From NCBI GenBank assembly GCA_020847915.1, contig JADLBE010000203.1, positions 1 to 32,840 of the forward strand: a DNA stretch of 32,840 bases, given 5' to 3'. This stretch comes from Saprospiraceae bacterium (lineage in GTDB: Bacteria > Bacteroidota > Bacteroidia > Chitinophagales > Saprospiraceae). Of the stretch, positions 6,618-13,706 are shown piece after piece. The notes below the pieces were generated by a model that was given only the letters and a program-made list of their open reading frames with translations, was not told where the DNA came from and did no database searches. The translations under genes and the position numbers were made by a program. The stretch's first letter is position 1; each line of letters begins with the position of its first letter.

Positions 6618-7376
6618 TTAAAACGAGCCTCCGAGGTCTTTGTTCGTTTTTACTTCACCTGCATCGTCAACGATGGCGAGTACCACACGGCGGTTGTGTT
6701 TGCGGTTTTCTGCGATGTCGTTGCCGTCGAAATCTTCGTTGGCAGCAACAGGATCAGCTTCGCCGAATACTTTGATGTACATGCGATCGGCACGGATACC
6801 CTTGTTGATCAGGTAATTGCGTGCAGCACGGGCACGCGTGGTGGCAAGGTTAACGTTGGACTGGGCGCTGCCCACGGCATCGGTATAACCAAGCAGTTTC
6901 AGCTTCATGGTAGGATGCTCGCGCAGGGTCTGGGCCACGACGTCGAGCTCGGCTTTGGATTCGGCGGAGAGGTTGGAGCGGCCGAAATCAAAATAAATGT
7001 TGCGAAGGGTGGAACTGCGGGCTTTGTCCTGAACAAACACCGCACCGTCGGTACGGAAATAAGGACAATTGGCGCCGCACAGGATGCGCTGTTCTTCAAG
7101 GTCGATGATGGCGGCGAACGGAAAGCCTTTGCTGATCAGTTGTTTCTGAATTTGTTCGGCTTGTTCGCGTGTTTGGTAGGAACCGTAAAAATAACGGTGC
7201 ATACCCATTTGGTCGACCGTTGTAACCACGCCTTCCACACCACGCGATTTGAAGTACGACGAAGAAACGGAATCTGCAAAAGCGGCAACCTGTACGCGGA
7301 AATCCTGCGCCATCAGGGGAGTGAATGCAAGCAGGGACGAACAAATGCAAGTCAGAACGAGATGTCTCAACTTCAT
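6618..7376 (-). CDS. SPOR-OmpA two-domain peptidoglycan-binding envelope protein
   Basis: 252 residues. A signal peptide (cleavage likely after LMA, residue 23) leads into a SPOR-like domain at residues 26-93 (FRVQVAAFADS, HRYFYGSYQTREQAEQIQ, KGFPFAAIIDLEE), then a CGANC disulfide-like linker (100-104) and an OmpA C-terminal domain from about residue 126 (NIYFDFGRSNLSAES, LLGYTDAVGS, NLATTRARAARNYL, ending RRVVLAIVDD). SPOR domains bind glycan chains lacking stem peptides; OmpA domains bind diaminopimelate in peptidoglycan. Both modules thus point to peptidoglycan contact in the periplasm, probably without a beta-barrel. The Met at MKLRHL was chosen since it starts the signal peptide and lies 48 nt after the promoter box. 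Confidence 0.9.
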   Translation of the reverse strand: MKLRHLVLTCICSSLLAFTPLMAQDFRVQVAAFADSVSSSYFKSRGVEGVVTTVDQMGMHRYFYGSYQTREQAEQIQKQLISKGFPFAAIIDLEEQRILCGANCPYFRTDGAVFVQDKARSSTLRNIYFDFGRSNLSAESKAELDVVAQTLREHPTMKLKLLGYTDAVGSAQSNVNLATTRARAARNYLINKGIRADRMYIKVFGEADPVAANEDFDGNDIAENRKHNRRVVLAIVDDAGEVKTNKDLGGSF

Positions 7377-7424
7377 GGGTGTGTAAGGAGGATGATTAAG
7401 TGAATATCGGTTCGGATCAAAGTA

Positions 7425-7432
7425 CAAAAGTA
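7425..7432 (-). promoter_or_regulatory. Promoter of SPOR-OmpA gene: TACTTTTG with TTG at -33
   Basis: TACTTTTG matches TAnnTTTG exactly, and a TTG lies at 7453-7455 with a 20-nt spacer, the best two-part Bacteroidota promoter in the window. Confidence 0.7.
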
Positions 7433-7528
7433 CGTTTTTCGCCGCGCAACTGCAAATTTTCCGGGTAGGTTAACATGTGCTGTTGGTTGCTCCTGAAAAC
7501 TAACCGGGTCATTGAGACGCTGTTTGTT

Positions 7529-7536
7529 TACTTTTG
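7529..7536 (+). promoter_or_regulatory. Bacteroidota -7 box (TACTTTTG) of the DUF1460 gene
   Basis: Exact TAnnTTTG match, 26 nt before the ATG at 7563, identical in sequence to the divergent SPOR-OmpA box. No -33 TTG at ideal spacing was seen (the nearest is 14 nt away). Confidence 0.6.
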
Positions 7537-7562
7537 TAACACAAAACAGACTTTTATTATTC

Positions 7563-8399
7563 ATGTTGCGGCACTTATTTTGTCTATTGGCGGTGTTTTT
7601 CGGCACGGCTTTCCAACAACAATCGCCTGGTATCGACCCACGTGACGCAACCCTTTTTGCATCCAAAGTTGCAATTGCCGCAGCCGAAACATCCCTGGCC
7701 GCCCGAACCCTTGCCGTTGCCGAATCGTTTCTCGGCGCCCCTTATGTTTCCGGTACCCTCGACGTAAATACCTCCGAAAAACTCGTCGTCAACCTACGTC
7801 AACTCGATTGCTGGACGTTGGTGGAAAACAGCCTTGCCATCGCCCTGACTTCTCAGGAGACGCCTCCGGGTTTAACATCCTACGAAAATTACCTTCGTCA
7901 ACTTCGCTATTGGGGCGGCACGATCAACGGGTACGGCTCGCGCATACATTATTTTACCGGCTGGACCTTGCAGGCTGAAAAGCTGGGCTACGTCACCGAC
8001 ATCACCGAGCAACTGGGCGGCAGACGTTACGATAAACACATCGCCTACATGTCTGCAAGGCCCCACAAATACCCGGCATTGAACAACCCAAAAAACTTAC
8101 AGGACATTCAAAACGCCGAAACACGCATCAACCGTCACGCCTGGCATTACATACCTGAAAACCGTATCGAAATGGTGGAGGACAAACTGAAACCGGGCGA
8201 CATCATCCTGCTCACCTCCGCCAAACGCGACCTGGATATCGCGCACCAGGGCTTTGCCGTCGTGCGCAACGGCCGCATCCATTTGTTGCACGCCTCCTCC
8301 CTCAGCAAACGAGTGATGGTTTCGTCCCAACCGCTGGGGGCATACGTACGGAGCCAGGTGGGACAAACGGGAATTATGGTGCTGCGGGTAGTCGGTTAG
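7563..8399 (+). CDS. DUF1460 family, N-acetylmuramoyl-L-alanine amidase-like exported protein
   Basis: 278 residues with an N-terminal hydrophobic signal (MLRHLFCLLAVFFGTAFQQQ). The DUF1460 pattern is clear: LDCWTLVENSLA with candidate nucleophile Cys83, YGSRIHYFTGWTLQAEKLGYVTDIT, LKPGDIILLTSAKRDLDIAHQGFAV with His228, and the closing HLLHASS...GIMVLR. The family has an NlpC/P60-like papain fold, and characterised members act on the bond between muramic acid and the peptide stem or related cell-wall fragments. It is divergent from the SPOR-OmpA gene, and the two may be coordinated. An in-frame start 17 codons upstream would lie ahead of the -7 box and was rejected. The TAG stop lies in the octamer array that follows. 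Confidence 0.9.
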   Translation: MLRHLFCLLAVFFGTAFQQQSPGIDPRDATLFASKVAIAAAETSLAARTLAVAESFLGAPYVSGTLDVNTSEKLVVNLRQLDCWTLVENSLAIALTSQETPPGLTSYENYLRQLRYWGGTINGYGSRIHYFTGWTLQAEKLGYVTDITEQLGGRRYDKHIAYMSARPHKYPALNNPKNLQDIQNAETRINRHAWHYIPENRIEMVEDKLKPGDIILLTSAKRDLDIAHQGFAVVRNGRIHLLHASSLSKRVMVSSQPLGAYVRSQVGQTGIMVLRVVG

Positions 8400-8436
8400 T
8401 CAGTTAGTCGGTTGGTCGGTTGGTCTGTTGGTCGGG
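8391..8436 (+). repeat. GTCGGTTA-type octamer array (5.6 copies)
   Basis: GTCGGTTA, GTCAGTTA, GTCGGTTG twice, GTCTGTTG and GTCGG follow each other with an 8-base period, starting in the last codons of the DUF1460 gene. The TAG stop spans the first two units. This is the only array here whose period is 8 rather than 7. Confidence 0.9.
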
Positions 8437-8445
8437 ATTTATTGA

Positions 8446-8729
8446 CGAGATACCAGATACGATTTTTGAAATTTGAATTTAAGCCCTCACTCCGCTTTTT
8501 TGTCTGAATCAGGATTCCCAGGATTTGAAGATTTTCAGGATTTTAAATTGCATGATTGGATTAAAGTAGATTACAGGATTTGAGCTGAAATGATCCTAAA
8601 ATTCCGAAAAATCCAATCCTGCAATTTAAATCCTGGAAATCTTCAAATCCTGGGAATCCTGATTCAGACAAAATGGGCGGAGTGAGGGCCCTTTAAATTC
8701 AAAAATCAAATTTCAAATTTCGTATCTCG
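8446..8729. repeat. Large imperfect inverted repeat filling the DUF1460-murA intergenic region
   Basis: This 340-bp gap between convergent genes holds no coding sequence. Its two arms, each about 120 bp, start CGAGATAC and end at its complement GTATCTCG; they share the segments CCCTCACTCCGC, GTCTGAATCAGGATTCCCAG and GATTTGAAGATTT, with scattered mismatches and small indels. Within each arm an AGGATT motif recurs every 9 bases or so. The inner 50-60 bp can fold further. No T-run identifies a simple terminator, but the whole would fold into a long hairpin in RNA from either gene. Confidence 0.9.
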
Positions 8730-8740
8730 TAATTCAAAGC

Positions 8741-10057
8741 CTACACCCTGCTAATCTTCGCCCCAATAGCATTCAACCTCGTATCAATGTGCTGGTAGCC
8801 TCGGTCGATCTGGTGCACGTTGTGGATGATGCTTTTGCCTTTGGCAGATAGTGCGGCGATGAGCAGGGCTTGTCCGGCGCGGATGTCGGGTGAGGTCATT
8901 TCGATGCCGCGAAGTTGTGAGCGGCGGTCGAGTCCGATGACCGTAGCGCGGTGCGGGTCGCAAAGGATGATTTGTGCGCCCATGTCGATGAGTTTGTCGA
9001 CAAAAAACAAGCGACTTTCGAACATTTTTTGGTGGATCAATACGCTTCCTCGGGCCTGGGTGGCGGTTACGAGCATGATCGACATGAGGTCGGGCGTAAA
9101 GCCGGGCCATGGAGCATCGTAGATGGTCATGATCGAACCGTCGATGAACGTCTGGATTTCGTAGTGTTCCTGGGCGGGTATGTGCAGGTCGTCGCCAACC
9201 ACGTCGATTTGGATGCCGAGGCGTTCGAAGGTGTGTGGTATGATGCCGAGGTGTTGAACGCCGACGTTTTTGATGGTGATGTCGGAGGCGGTCATGGCGG
9301 CGAGACCGATGAAGCTGCCTACTTCGATCATGTCGGGCAAACAGCGGTGTTCGGTGCCGCCGAGTTGTTCAACACCTTCGATGTGCAGGAGGTTGGAGCC
9401 CAAACCTTCGATGCGGGCGCCCATACGCACGAGCATTTGGCAAAGTTGCTGTACGTACGGTTCGCAGGCGGCGTTGTAGAGGGTGGTTTTACCCTTGGAA
9501 AGCACAGCGGCCATCAACACGTTGGCGGTACCGGTGACAGAAATTTCGTCCATGTGCAGGTACGTGCCCTTCAGACCTCCGTCGGGTTTTTGCACATAAT
9601 AAATGTCTTTTTCGTCGTCGTATTTGAACTCGGCGCCAAGTTTTTGGAAACCCAGAAAGTGGGTATCAAGGCGTCGGCGACCGATTTTATCACCGCCGGG
9701 TTTGGGCAGGGTAGCGCGGCCGAAACGGGCGAGCAGCGGACCGATGAGCATGACCGAACCGCGCAGGCGTTGGGCGTCGCGCAGGAAATTTTCGGAACGC
9801 AAATAACTCACGTCGATGGTACCGGCGCAGAAACGGTAGGTGTCGGGCGCCGTTTTTTCGGCCGTTACACCCAGTCCGCGCAGCAGTTCGATGAGTTTGT
9901 TGACATCGAGGATGTCGGGGATGTTGGAGATGGTCACCACATCGTCGGTGAGCAACACGGCGCTGATCACCTGCAGCGCTTCGTTTTTAGCGCCCTGCGG
10001 TGTCAGTTCGCCTTTCAGCGGATGCCCGCCTATAACTTCAAAAGTATCGGATACCAT
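8741..10057 (-). CDS. murA: UDP-N-acetylglucosamine 1-carboxyvinyltransferase
   Basis: 438 residues, close to the usual 420-440. It carries the first committed step of peptidoglycan synthesis, transfer of enolpyruvate from PEP to UDP-GlcNAc, in the cytoplasm. Substrate-binding Lys24-Asn25 lie in PQGAKNEALQV. The active-site loop reads PGGDKIGRRRLDTH, so Asp123 replaces the cysteine (Cys115 in E. coli) that fosfomycin alkylates; such natural Asp enzymes are active and insensitive to the drug. The start MVSDTFEVIGGHPLKG was chosen because it matches the family N-terminus; upstream in-frame sequence runs into the divergent ABC promoter region. It is monocistronic as far as visible. Confidence 0.97.
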   Translation of the reverse strand: MVSDTFEVIGGHPLKGELTPQGAKNEALQVISAVLLTDDVVTISNIPDILDVNKLIELLRGLGVTAEKTAPDTYRFCAGTIDVSYLRSENFLRDAQRLRGSVMLIGPLLARFGRATLPKPGGDKIGRRRLDTHFLGFQKLGAEFKYDDEKDIYYVQKPDGGLKGTYLHMDEISVTGTANVLMAAVLSKGKTTLYNAACEPYVQQLCQMLVRMGARIEGLGSNLLHIEGVEQLGGTEHRCLPDMIEVGSFIGLAAMTASDITIKNVGVQHLGIIPHTFERLGIQIDVVGDDLHIPAQEHYEIQTFIDGSIMTIYDAPWPGFTPDLMSIMLVTATQARGSVLIHQKMFESRLFFVDKLIDMGAQIILCDPHRATVIGLDRRSQLRGIEMTSPDIRAGQALLIAALSAKGKSIIHNVHQIDRGYQHIDTRLNAIGAKISRV

Positions 10058-10255
10058 GTTTTGGTTGTGGTTTTTCGGATTTATGTGGTTGGGCGGGGCG
10101 AAAGTAAGCAATTGCAGGTATTCGACCACGACTACCTCATTTCCAATGTAGAAGGTACCTAAAAATAAAGGAGCAGCCATTCGAATGTGACGGAATACAA
10201 TCCCAGGAATCCAGCTCCAATGTGAAAATTTGGGGGAAGTCCGGCAAATCATGGT

Positions 10256-10263
10256 TAACTTTG
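10256..10263 (+). promoter_or_regulatory. Bacteroidota -7 box (TAACTTTG) of the gldA-like gene
   Basis: Exact TAnnTTTG match, 48 nt before the ATG, with a TTG at 10230-10232 (23-nt spacer, at the long end of the accepted range). Confidence 0.55.
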
Positions 10264-10311
10264 CGGCTTCGCGGGACCGGGACAAAATCCGGTTTGCGGC
10301 GAACACAACCT

Positions 10312-11217
10312 ATGTCGGTAAAAGTTCAACACCTTGTAAAAACATACGATACCCAACGCGCCGTCGACGACGTAAGTTTCGAAGCGCATGCGGGAGAAGT
10401 GCTTGGTTTTTTGGGCCCCAACGGCGCCGGAAAAACCACCACGATGAAAATCATCACCGGTTACCTGCCCCAATCGGCCGGTACCGTACAGGTATGTGGC
10501 TACGACGTAGCGTCGCAATCCATCGAATCGCGCGCATGCGTGGGTTACCTGCCCGAGCACAATCCGCTGTATCGGGATATGTATGTGCTTGAGTACCTTC
10601 ATTTTGCAGCAGGTTTGCACGGTGTGAAAAACGCCGTCAAACGCGCCGATGAGATGGTTGAACGCACCGGTTTGCAAAGCCACAGACACAAACAAATCAG
10701 CGAATTGTCGAAAGGTTACCGGCAGCGTGTAGGCCTCGCCCAGGCCATGCTGCACGATCCGCAGGTACTCATCCTCGACGAGCCGACTTCCGGTCTCGAT
10801 CCCAACCAGATTGTTGAAATCCGCCAGCTTATCCGCGATTTGGGCAAGGAAAAAACGGTGATTCTTTCCACCCACATTCTGGGCGAAGTGGAAGCCGTGT
10901 GCGACCGCGCAGTCATCATCAACAAAGGCAAACTGGTTGCAGATTCGCCAATTGAAGCGCTTAAACAACAGTTCAGCGGACAAAACCTGATCACGGTGGA
11001 GTTTGCGCAGGATGTGTCTGAAAAACAACTTGCCGGCATCCGCCACGTACAATCGGTGAAAAAACTCGCCAACCGCCGCTGGCAACTGGTATCGGCCGTT
11101 CAAAACGACGTGCGTTCCGACGTGTTTGCTTTTGCCGTTGCCAACCAACTCACCCTGCTGGAACTGCACAAAGAAGTATTCAGCGTAGAGGACGTATTCC
11201 AACAGCTCACCCGTTAA
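10312..11217 (+). CDS. gldA: ABC transporter ATP-binding protein, GldA-like
   Basis: 301 residues. A full ABC ATPase: Walker A GPNGAGKTT (35-43), signature LSKGYRQRVGLAQAM, Walker B VLILDEPTSGLDP and switch histidine in ILSTHILGE, followed by a C-terminal extension of about 90 residues typical of ATPases that pair with ABC-2 membrane proteins. Sequence flavour (GYLPEHNPLYRDMYVLEYL, ISELSKGYRQRVGLAQA) and a following GldF-like gene point to GldA, the ATPase of the Bacteroidota gliding-associated transporter. The Met at MSVKVQHLVKTY was preferred to an in-frame Met 30 codons upstream that precedes the promoter box. Forms an operon with gldF, 45 nt apart. Confidence 0.87.
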   Translation: MSVKVQHLVKTYDTQRAVDDVSFEAHAGEVLGFLGPNGAGKTTTMKIITGYLPQSAGTVQVCGYDVASQSIESRACVGYLPEHNPLYRDMYVLEYLHFAAGLHGVKNAVKRADEMVERTGLQSHRHKQISELSKGYRQRVGLAQAMLHDPQVLILDEPTSGLDPNQIVEIRQLIRDLGKEKTVILSTHILGEVEAVCDRAVIINKGKLVADSPIEALKQQFSGQNLITVEFAQDVSEKQLAGIRHVQSVKKLANRRWQLVSAVQNDVRSDVFAFAVANQLTLLELHKEVFSVEDVFQQLTR

Positions 11218-11219
11218 CT

Positions 11220-11262
11220 TTTGTCATCCCGTAAGGGACCTTTGTCATTCCGTTAGGAAACC
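11220..11262 (+). repeat. Tandem pair of small covarying hairpins between gldA and gldF
   Basis: Two imperfect direct repeats of 21 and 22 nt (TTTGTCATCCCGTAAGGGAC and TTTGTCATTCCGTTAGGAAA) fill the gap up to the gldF ATG. Each can form a stem, TCCC-GTAA-GGGA and TTCC-GTTA-GGAA. The base change on one side of the stem is matched on the other. The second copy would cover the ribosome approach region of gldF. Confidence 0.8.
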
Positions 11263-12081
11263 ATGCCAATCACAGCCTTACTCAAAATACTACTCGTCGT
11301 CGCAGCTTTTTCCGCCCTGCTGTTGGTACCCCGCTTTTTTCGCTCGGGCGTTTCGGCCATTTACAGGAAAGAAATCAACGCATTTTTCGCCTCCTTCATC
11401 GGCTATGTGGTGATCGGCGTTTTTCTGGTCATCATGGGCCTCGTGATGTGGGTTTTCCCCGATTACAGCGTGCTCGACAGCAACTACGCCAGTTTGGAAA
11501 CGCTTTTTTCCATGGCGCCCATGATTTTTATGTTCCTCATACCTGCGGTAACCATGCGCACGTTCGCCGAGGAAAAACAAAGCGGTACGATTGAATTGCT
11601 GGTAACCCGGCCGGTTTCAGACTGGCAAATCGTGGCGGGCAAGTACCTTGCTTGTTTGGCGTTGGTGGTGTTTGCTTTGTTGCCCACGGTGTTGTATTAC
11701 ATCACGGTGTACATCCTCGGTCAGCCCCAGGGCAACCTCGATTCGGGTGGCATTTTGGGTTCCTACATCGGTTTGTTGTTCCTGGCCGGTAGTTTTTCCG
11801 CCATTGGCGTGTTTGCTTCCTCGCTCACCAACAACCAGATCGTGGCTTTCGTTTTGGCGACTTTCCTGTGTTTTGTGGTGTACCTTTCTTTCGATTTTTT
11901 GAGCGCTTTGCCCATTTTTTACGGCAAAACCGACGACATCGTACAGTCGTTCGGCATACAGTACCACTACAATTCCATCAGCCGCGGCGTCATCGATTCG
12001 CGCGACGTGGTGTATTTCCTGTCGGTGATCGTGTTGTTTTTGGCGGCTACGGTTTTGTCGTTGGGCAGGCGCCGTTGGTAA
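11263..12081 (+). CDS. gldF: ABC-2 type membrane permease, GldF-like
   Basis: 272 residues with about seven hydrophobic segments. The family core starts at IYRKEINAFFASFIGYVVIGVFLVIMG (about residue 33) and includes MRTFAEEKQSGTIELLVTRPVSDWQIVAGKYLACL, the ABC-2 permease coupling region. Before the core is an extra N-terminal hydrophobic segment (residues 3-25) not usual in GldF proteins of about 240 residues; no ATG nearer the core was seen. It pairs with the upstream GldA-like ATPase. The expected gldG does not follow: the next gene is on the other strand. GldA-GldF-GldG are needed for gliding in some Bacteroidota and absent from other gliders, so gliding cannot be inferred. Confidence 0.85.
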   Translation: MPITALLKILLVVAAFSALLLVPRFFRSGVSAIYRKEINAFFASFIGYVVIGVFLVIMGLVMWVFPDYSVLDSNYASLETLFSMAPMIFMFLIPAVTMRTFAEEKQSGTIELLVTRPVSDWQIVAGKYLACLALVVFALLPTVLYYITVYILGQPQGNLDSGGILGSYIGLLFLAGSFSAIGVFASSLTNNQIVAFVLATFLCFVVYLSFDFLSALPIFYGKTDDIVQSFGIQYHYNSISRGVIDSRDVVYFLSVIVLFLAATVLSLGRRRW

Positions 12082-12084
12082 AAA

Positions 12085-12160
12085 ATAGCTGAAAGCTGAA
12101 AGTGGAAAGTAAATATTGGTTCAAGTAACTTTCAGCTTTCCACTTTCAGCTTTCAGCTAT
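12085..12160. repeat. GCTGAAA / GTGGAAA heptamer arrays in inverted orientation
   Basis: Starting 4 nt after the gldF stop, GCTGAAA twice then GTGGAAA (12085-12109) is matched by its reverse complement at 12136-12160, 25 bp perfect, with a 26-bp spacer that also contains TTTCAGC-type units. On the minus strand the short-chain dehydrogenase stop TAG is itself part of the repeat (TAGCTGAAAG). The whole gap between these convergent genes is this hairpin. Confidence 0.95.
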
Positions 12161-12864
12161 AGATCCCCCAGCTGCGGTCTTACCAAAATTTCCTCCACCA
12201 CGGCCGAATCGGACAAGTCGTAAGCGCCCCACACCAGTTTGGCGATGTCGGTTGCCTGCATGAGGCGTGATTCGGGCAGATCGACGCCTGCCCACGAGTC
12301 GGACCAGGTGGCGCCGGGCAGGACGGCGGTTACTTTTACCCCTTTGGATTTCATTTCTTCGCGCAACACTTTGGTGAAACCCAGCATGGCAAATTTGGCG
12401 ATGGTGTACGATCCGCCGTTGGGGTAGGCGATGATGCTGGCGATGCTGCACATGTTGAAAATGTGGCCATGGTTGTAAGGCGTCATTTGAGGCAGCAGGG
12501 CGCGGGTAAGATAATAAGCGCTGTAGAGGTTGGTTTCGATCATGGTTTCGAGTGTGCCCGAGGCTTCGTCTTCCACGGCGCCGGGAAGGAAAAGTCCGGC
12601 ATTGTTGATCAAAACATCCACTTTGGAGCGTTTGCTGCGCACAAAATCGGCGAAATGAAACACGTCGTGCTTTTTGCTTAAATCGGCGGCAAACGTAAAA
12701 AGTTCTACGTTGGGGAAATGTTCGTTGAAGTGCTCGCGCATGTCGTCTAGGTCGGACTGTGTACGTGCACAGGCACACACATCGAATCCCTGGATTGCAA
12801 ACGTTTCGGCGAAGGCGCGGCCCAAACCTTTGGTGCCGCCGGTAACTACTATAAATTTGTTCAT
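12157..12864 (-). CDS. Short-chain dehydrogenase/reductase
   Basis: 235 residues, a classical SDR. NAD(P)-binding TGGTKGLG (8-15), structural NNAG (87-90), Asn112, and catalytic Ser140, Tyr153 and Lys157 (SYTIAK) are all present. Substrate unknown; the sequence is close to 3-oxoacyl-ACP-reductase-like or unspecific SDRs. The start MNKFIVVTGG fits the family; a longer frame would run 31 codons back over the promoter and into the divergent mlaE-like gene. A TACTTTTG box lies 28 nt upstream. Confidence 0.92.
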   Translation of the reverse strand: MNKFIVVTGGTKGLGRAFAETFAIQGFDVCACARTQSDLDDMREHFNEHFPNVELFTFAADLSKKHDVFHFADFVRSKRSKVDVLINNAGLFLPGAVEDEASGTLETMIETNLYSAYYLTRALLPQMTPYNHGHIFNMCSIASIIAYPNGGSYTIAKFAMLGFTKVLREEMKSKGVKVTAVLPGATWSDSWAGVDLPESRLMQATDIAKLVWGAYDLSDSAVVEEILVRPQLGDL

Positions 12865-12892
12865 CAGTTCGATATTGTTTTTCAGCCTTCGG

Positions 12893-12900
12893 CAAAAGTA
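12893..12900 (-). promoter_or_regulatory. Bacteroidota -7 box (TACTTTTG) of the SDR gene
   Basis: Exact TAnnTTTG match 28 nt before the SDR start. No -33 TTG at ideal spacing. It lies in the 83-bp gap shared with the divergent mlaE-like gene. Confidence 0.6.
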
Positions 12901-12947
12901 CGTTACTTTGAGGCTGTATTTTGGGCGTGTCTCAACAATCACAACGC

Positions 12948-13703
12948 ATGAATTCATTTTCCCGTTTCAATTACCTGTACCATTTCGGACGCTACCTGGG
13001 CATGATGCGCCAGTCGATAAGCCGGCCCGAAAAATTCAGCATGTACTGGAAGGAAACCATGCGGCAACTCAACGACATCGGTGTGGGTTCGCTCATCATT
13101 GTTTGTCTGATCGCCATTTTTATCGGCGCCGTATCGGCTGTACAGTTTGCTTACCAGCTCGACGGGCAACTTGTTCCGCGCTACTACATCGGCTACATCG
13201 TTCGCGACCTTGCCATCATCGAACTGGCGCCTACCATCACCTGTTTGGTTTTGGCCGGCAAGGTAGGCTCCAATATGGCTGCTGAAATAGGCGGCATGCG
13301 GCAAAAAGAACACATCGACGCCATGGAAGTGATGGGGGTTAATACGGCGGCCTACCTCATCATGCCGAAAACCATTGCCGCCATTTTTGTGATTCCTTTG
13401 CTGGTAACCTTCGCCGCGTTTGTTGCCATTTTGGGTGGTTACCTCGCAAGCGTACCTACCGACCTGATCACCGACGACGAATTTGTGCGCGGTTTGCGTG
13501 TGTATTTCAACGAACGCAACGTCACGCTCATGTACATCAAATCGCTTGTTTTCGCCTACATCCTTACCACGGTCTCCTGTTACCAGGGTTTTTATGTTAC
13601 CGGTGGAAGCATCGAGCTCGGTCAGGCCAGCACAAGGGCAGTGGTTTTCAGCGATATTTTGATCCTGCTTGCTGATTACCTGATCGCTGTTATGTTAACC
13701 TAG
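12948..13703 (+). CDS. MlaE-family ABC transporter permease
   Basis: 251 residues with five or so membrane segments. The MlaE/YrbE signature is clear at residues 104-126, GKVGSNMAAEIGGMRQKEHIDAM. In proteobacteria MlaE is the inner-membrane core of the Mla phospholipid transporter, working with the MlaF ATPase and MlaD. In many Bacteroidota the ATPase and MCE gene follow directly; here dapD follows instead, so partners must be encoded elsewhere. The ATG at MNSFSRFNYLYHF was preferred to a TTG nine codons upstream. Its TAG stop is 3 nt before a heptamer repeat hairpin. Confidence 0.9.
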   Translation: MNSFSRFNYLYHFGRYLGMMRQSISRPEKFSMYWKETMRQLNDIGVGSLIIVCLIAIFIGAVSAVQFAYQLDGQLVPRYYIGYIVRDLAIIELAPTITCLVLAGKVGSNMAAEIGGMRQKEHIDAMEVMGVNTAAYLIMPKTIAAIFVIPLLVTFAAFVAILGGYLASVPTDLITDDEFVRGLRVYFNERNVTLMYIKSLVFAYILTTVSCYQGFYVTGGSIELGQASTRAVVFSDILILLADYLIAVMLT

Positions 13704-13706
13704 AAA

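Noticed and set aside
8951-10162. 403-codon open frame on the plus strand across murA
   Set aside because: Antisense shadow of murA with Val/Gly/His-rich composition and no family motif.
10058-10306. N-terminal extension of MurA to 521 residues
   Set aside because: The extra 83 residues do not resemble MurA, cross the divergent promoter region and would make the protein far longer than the family.
10255-11202. 315-codon open frame on the minus strand across the gldA-like gene
   Set aside because: Antisense shadow; all ABC ATPase motifs are on the plus strand.
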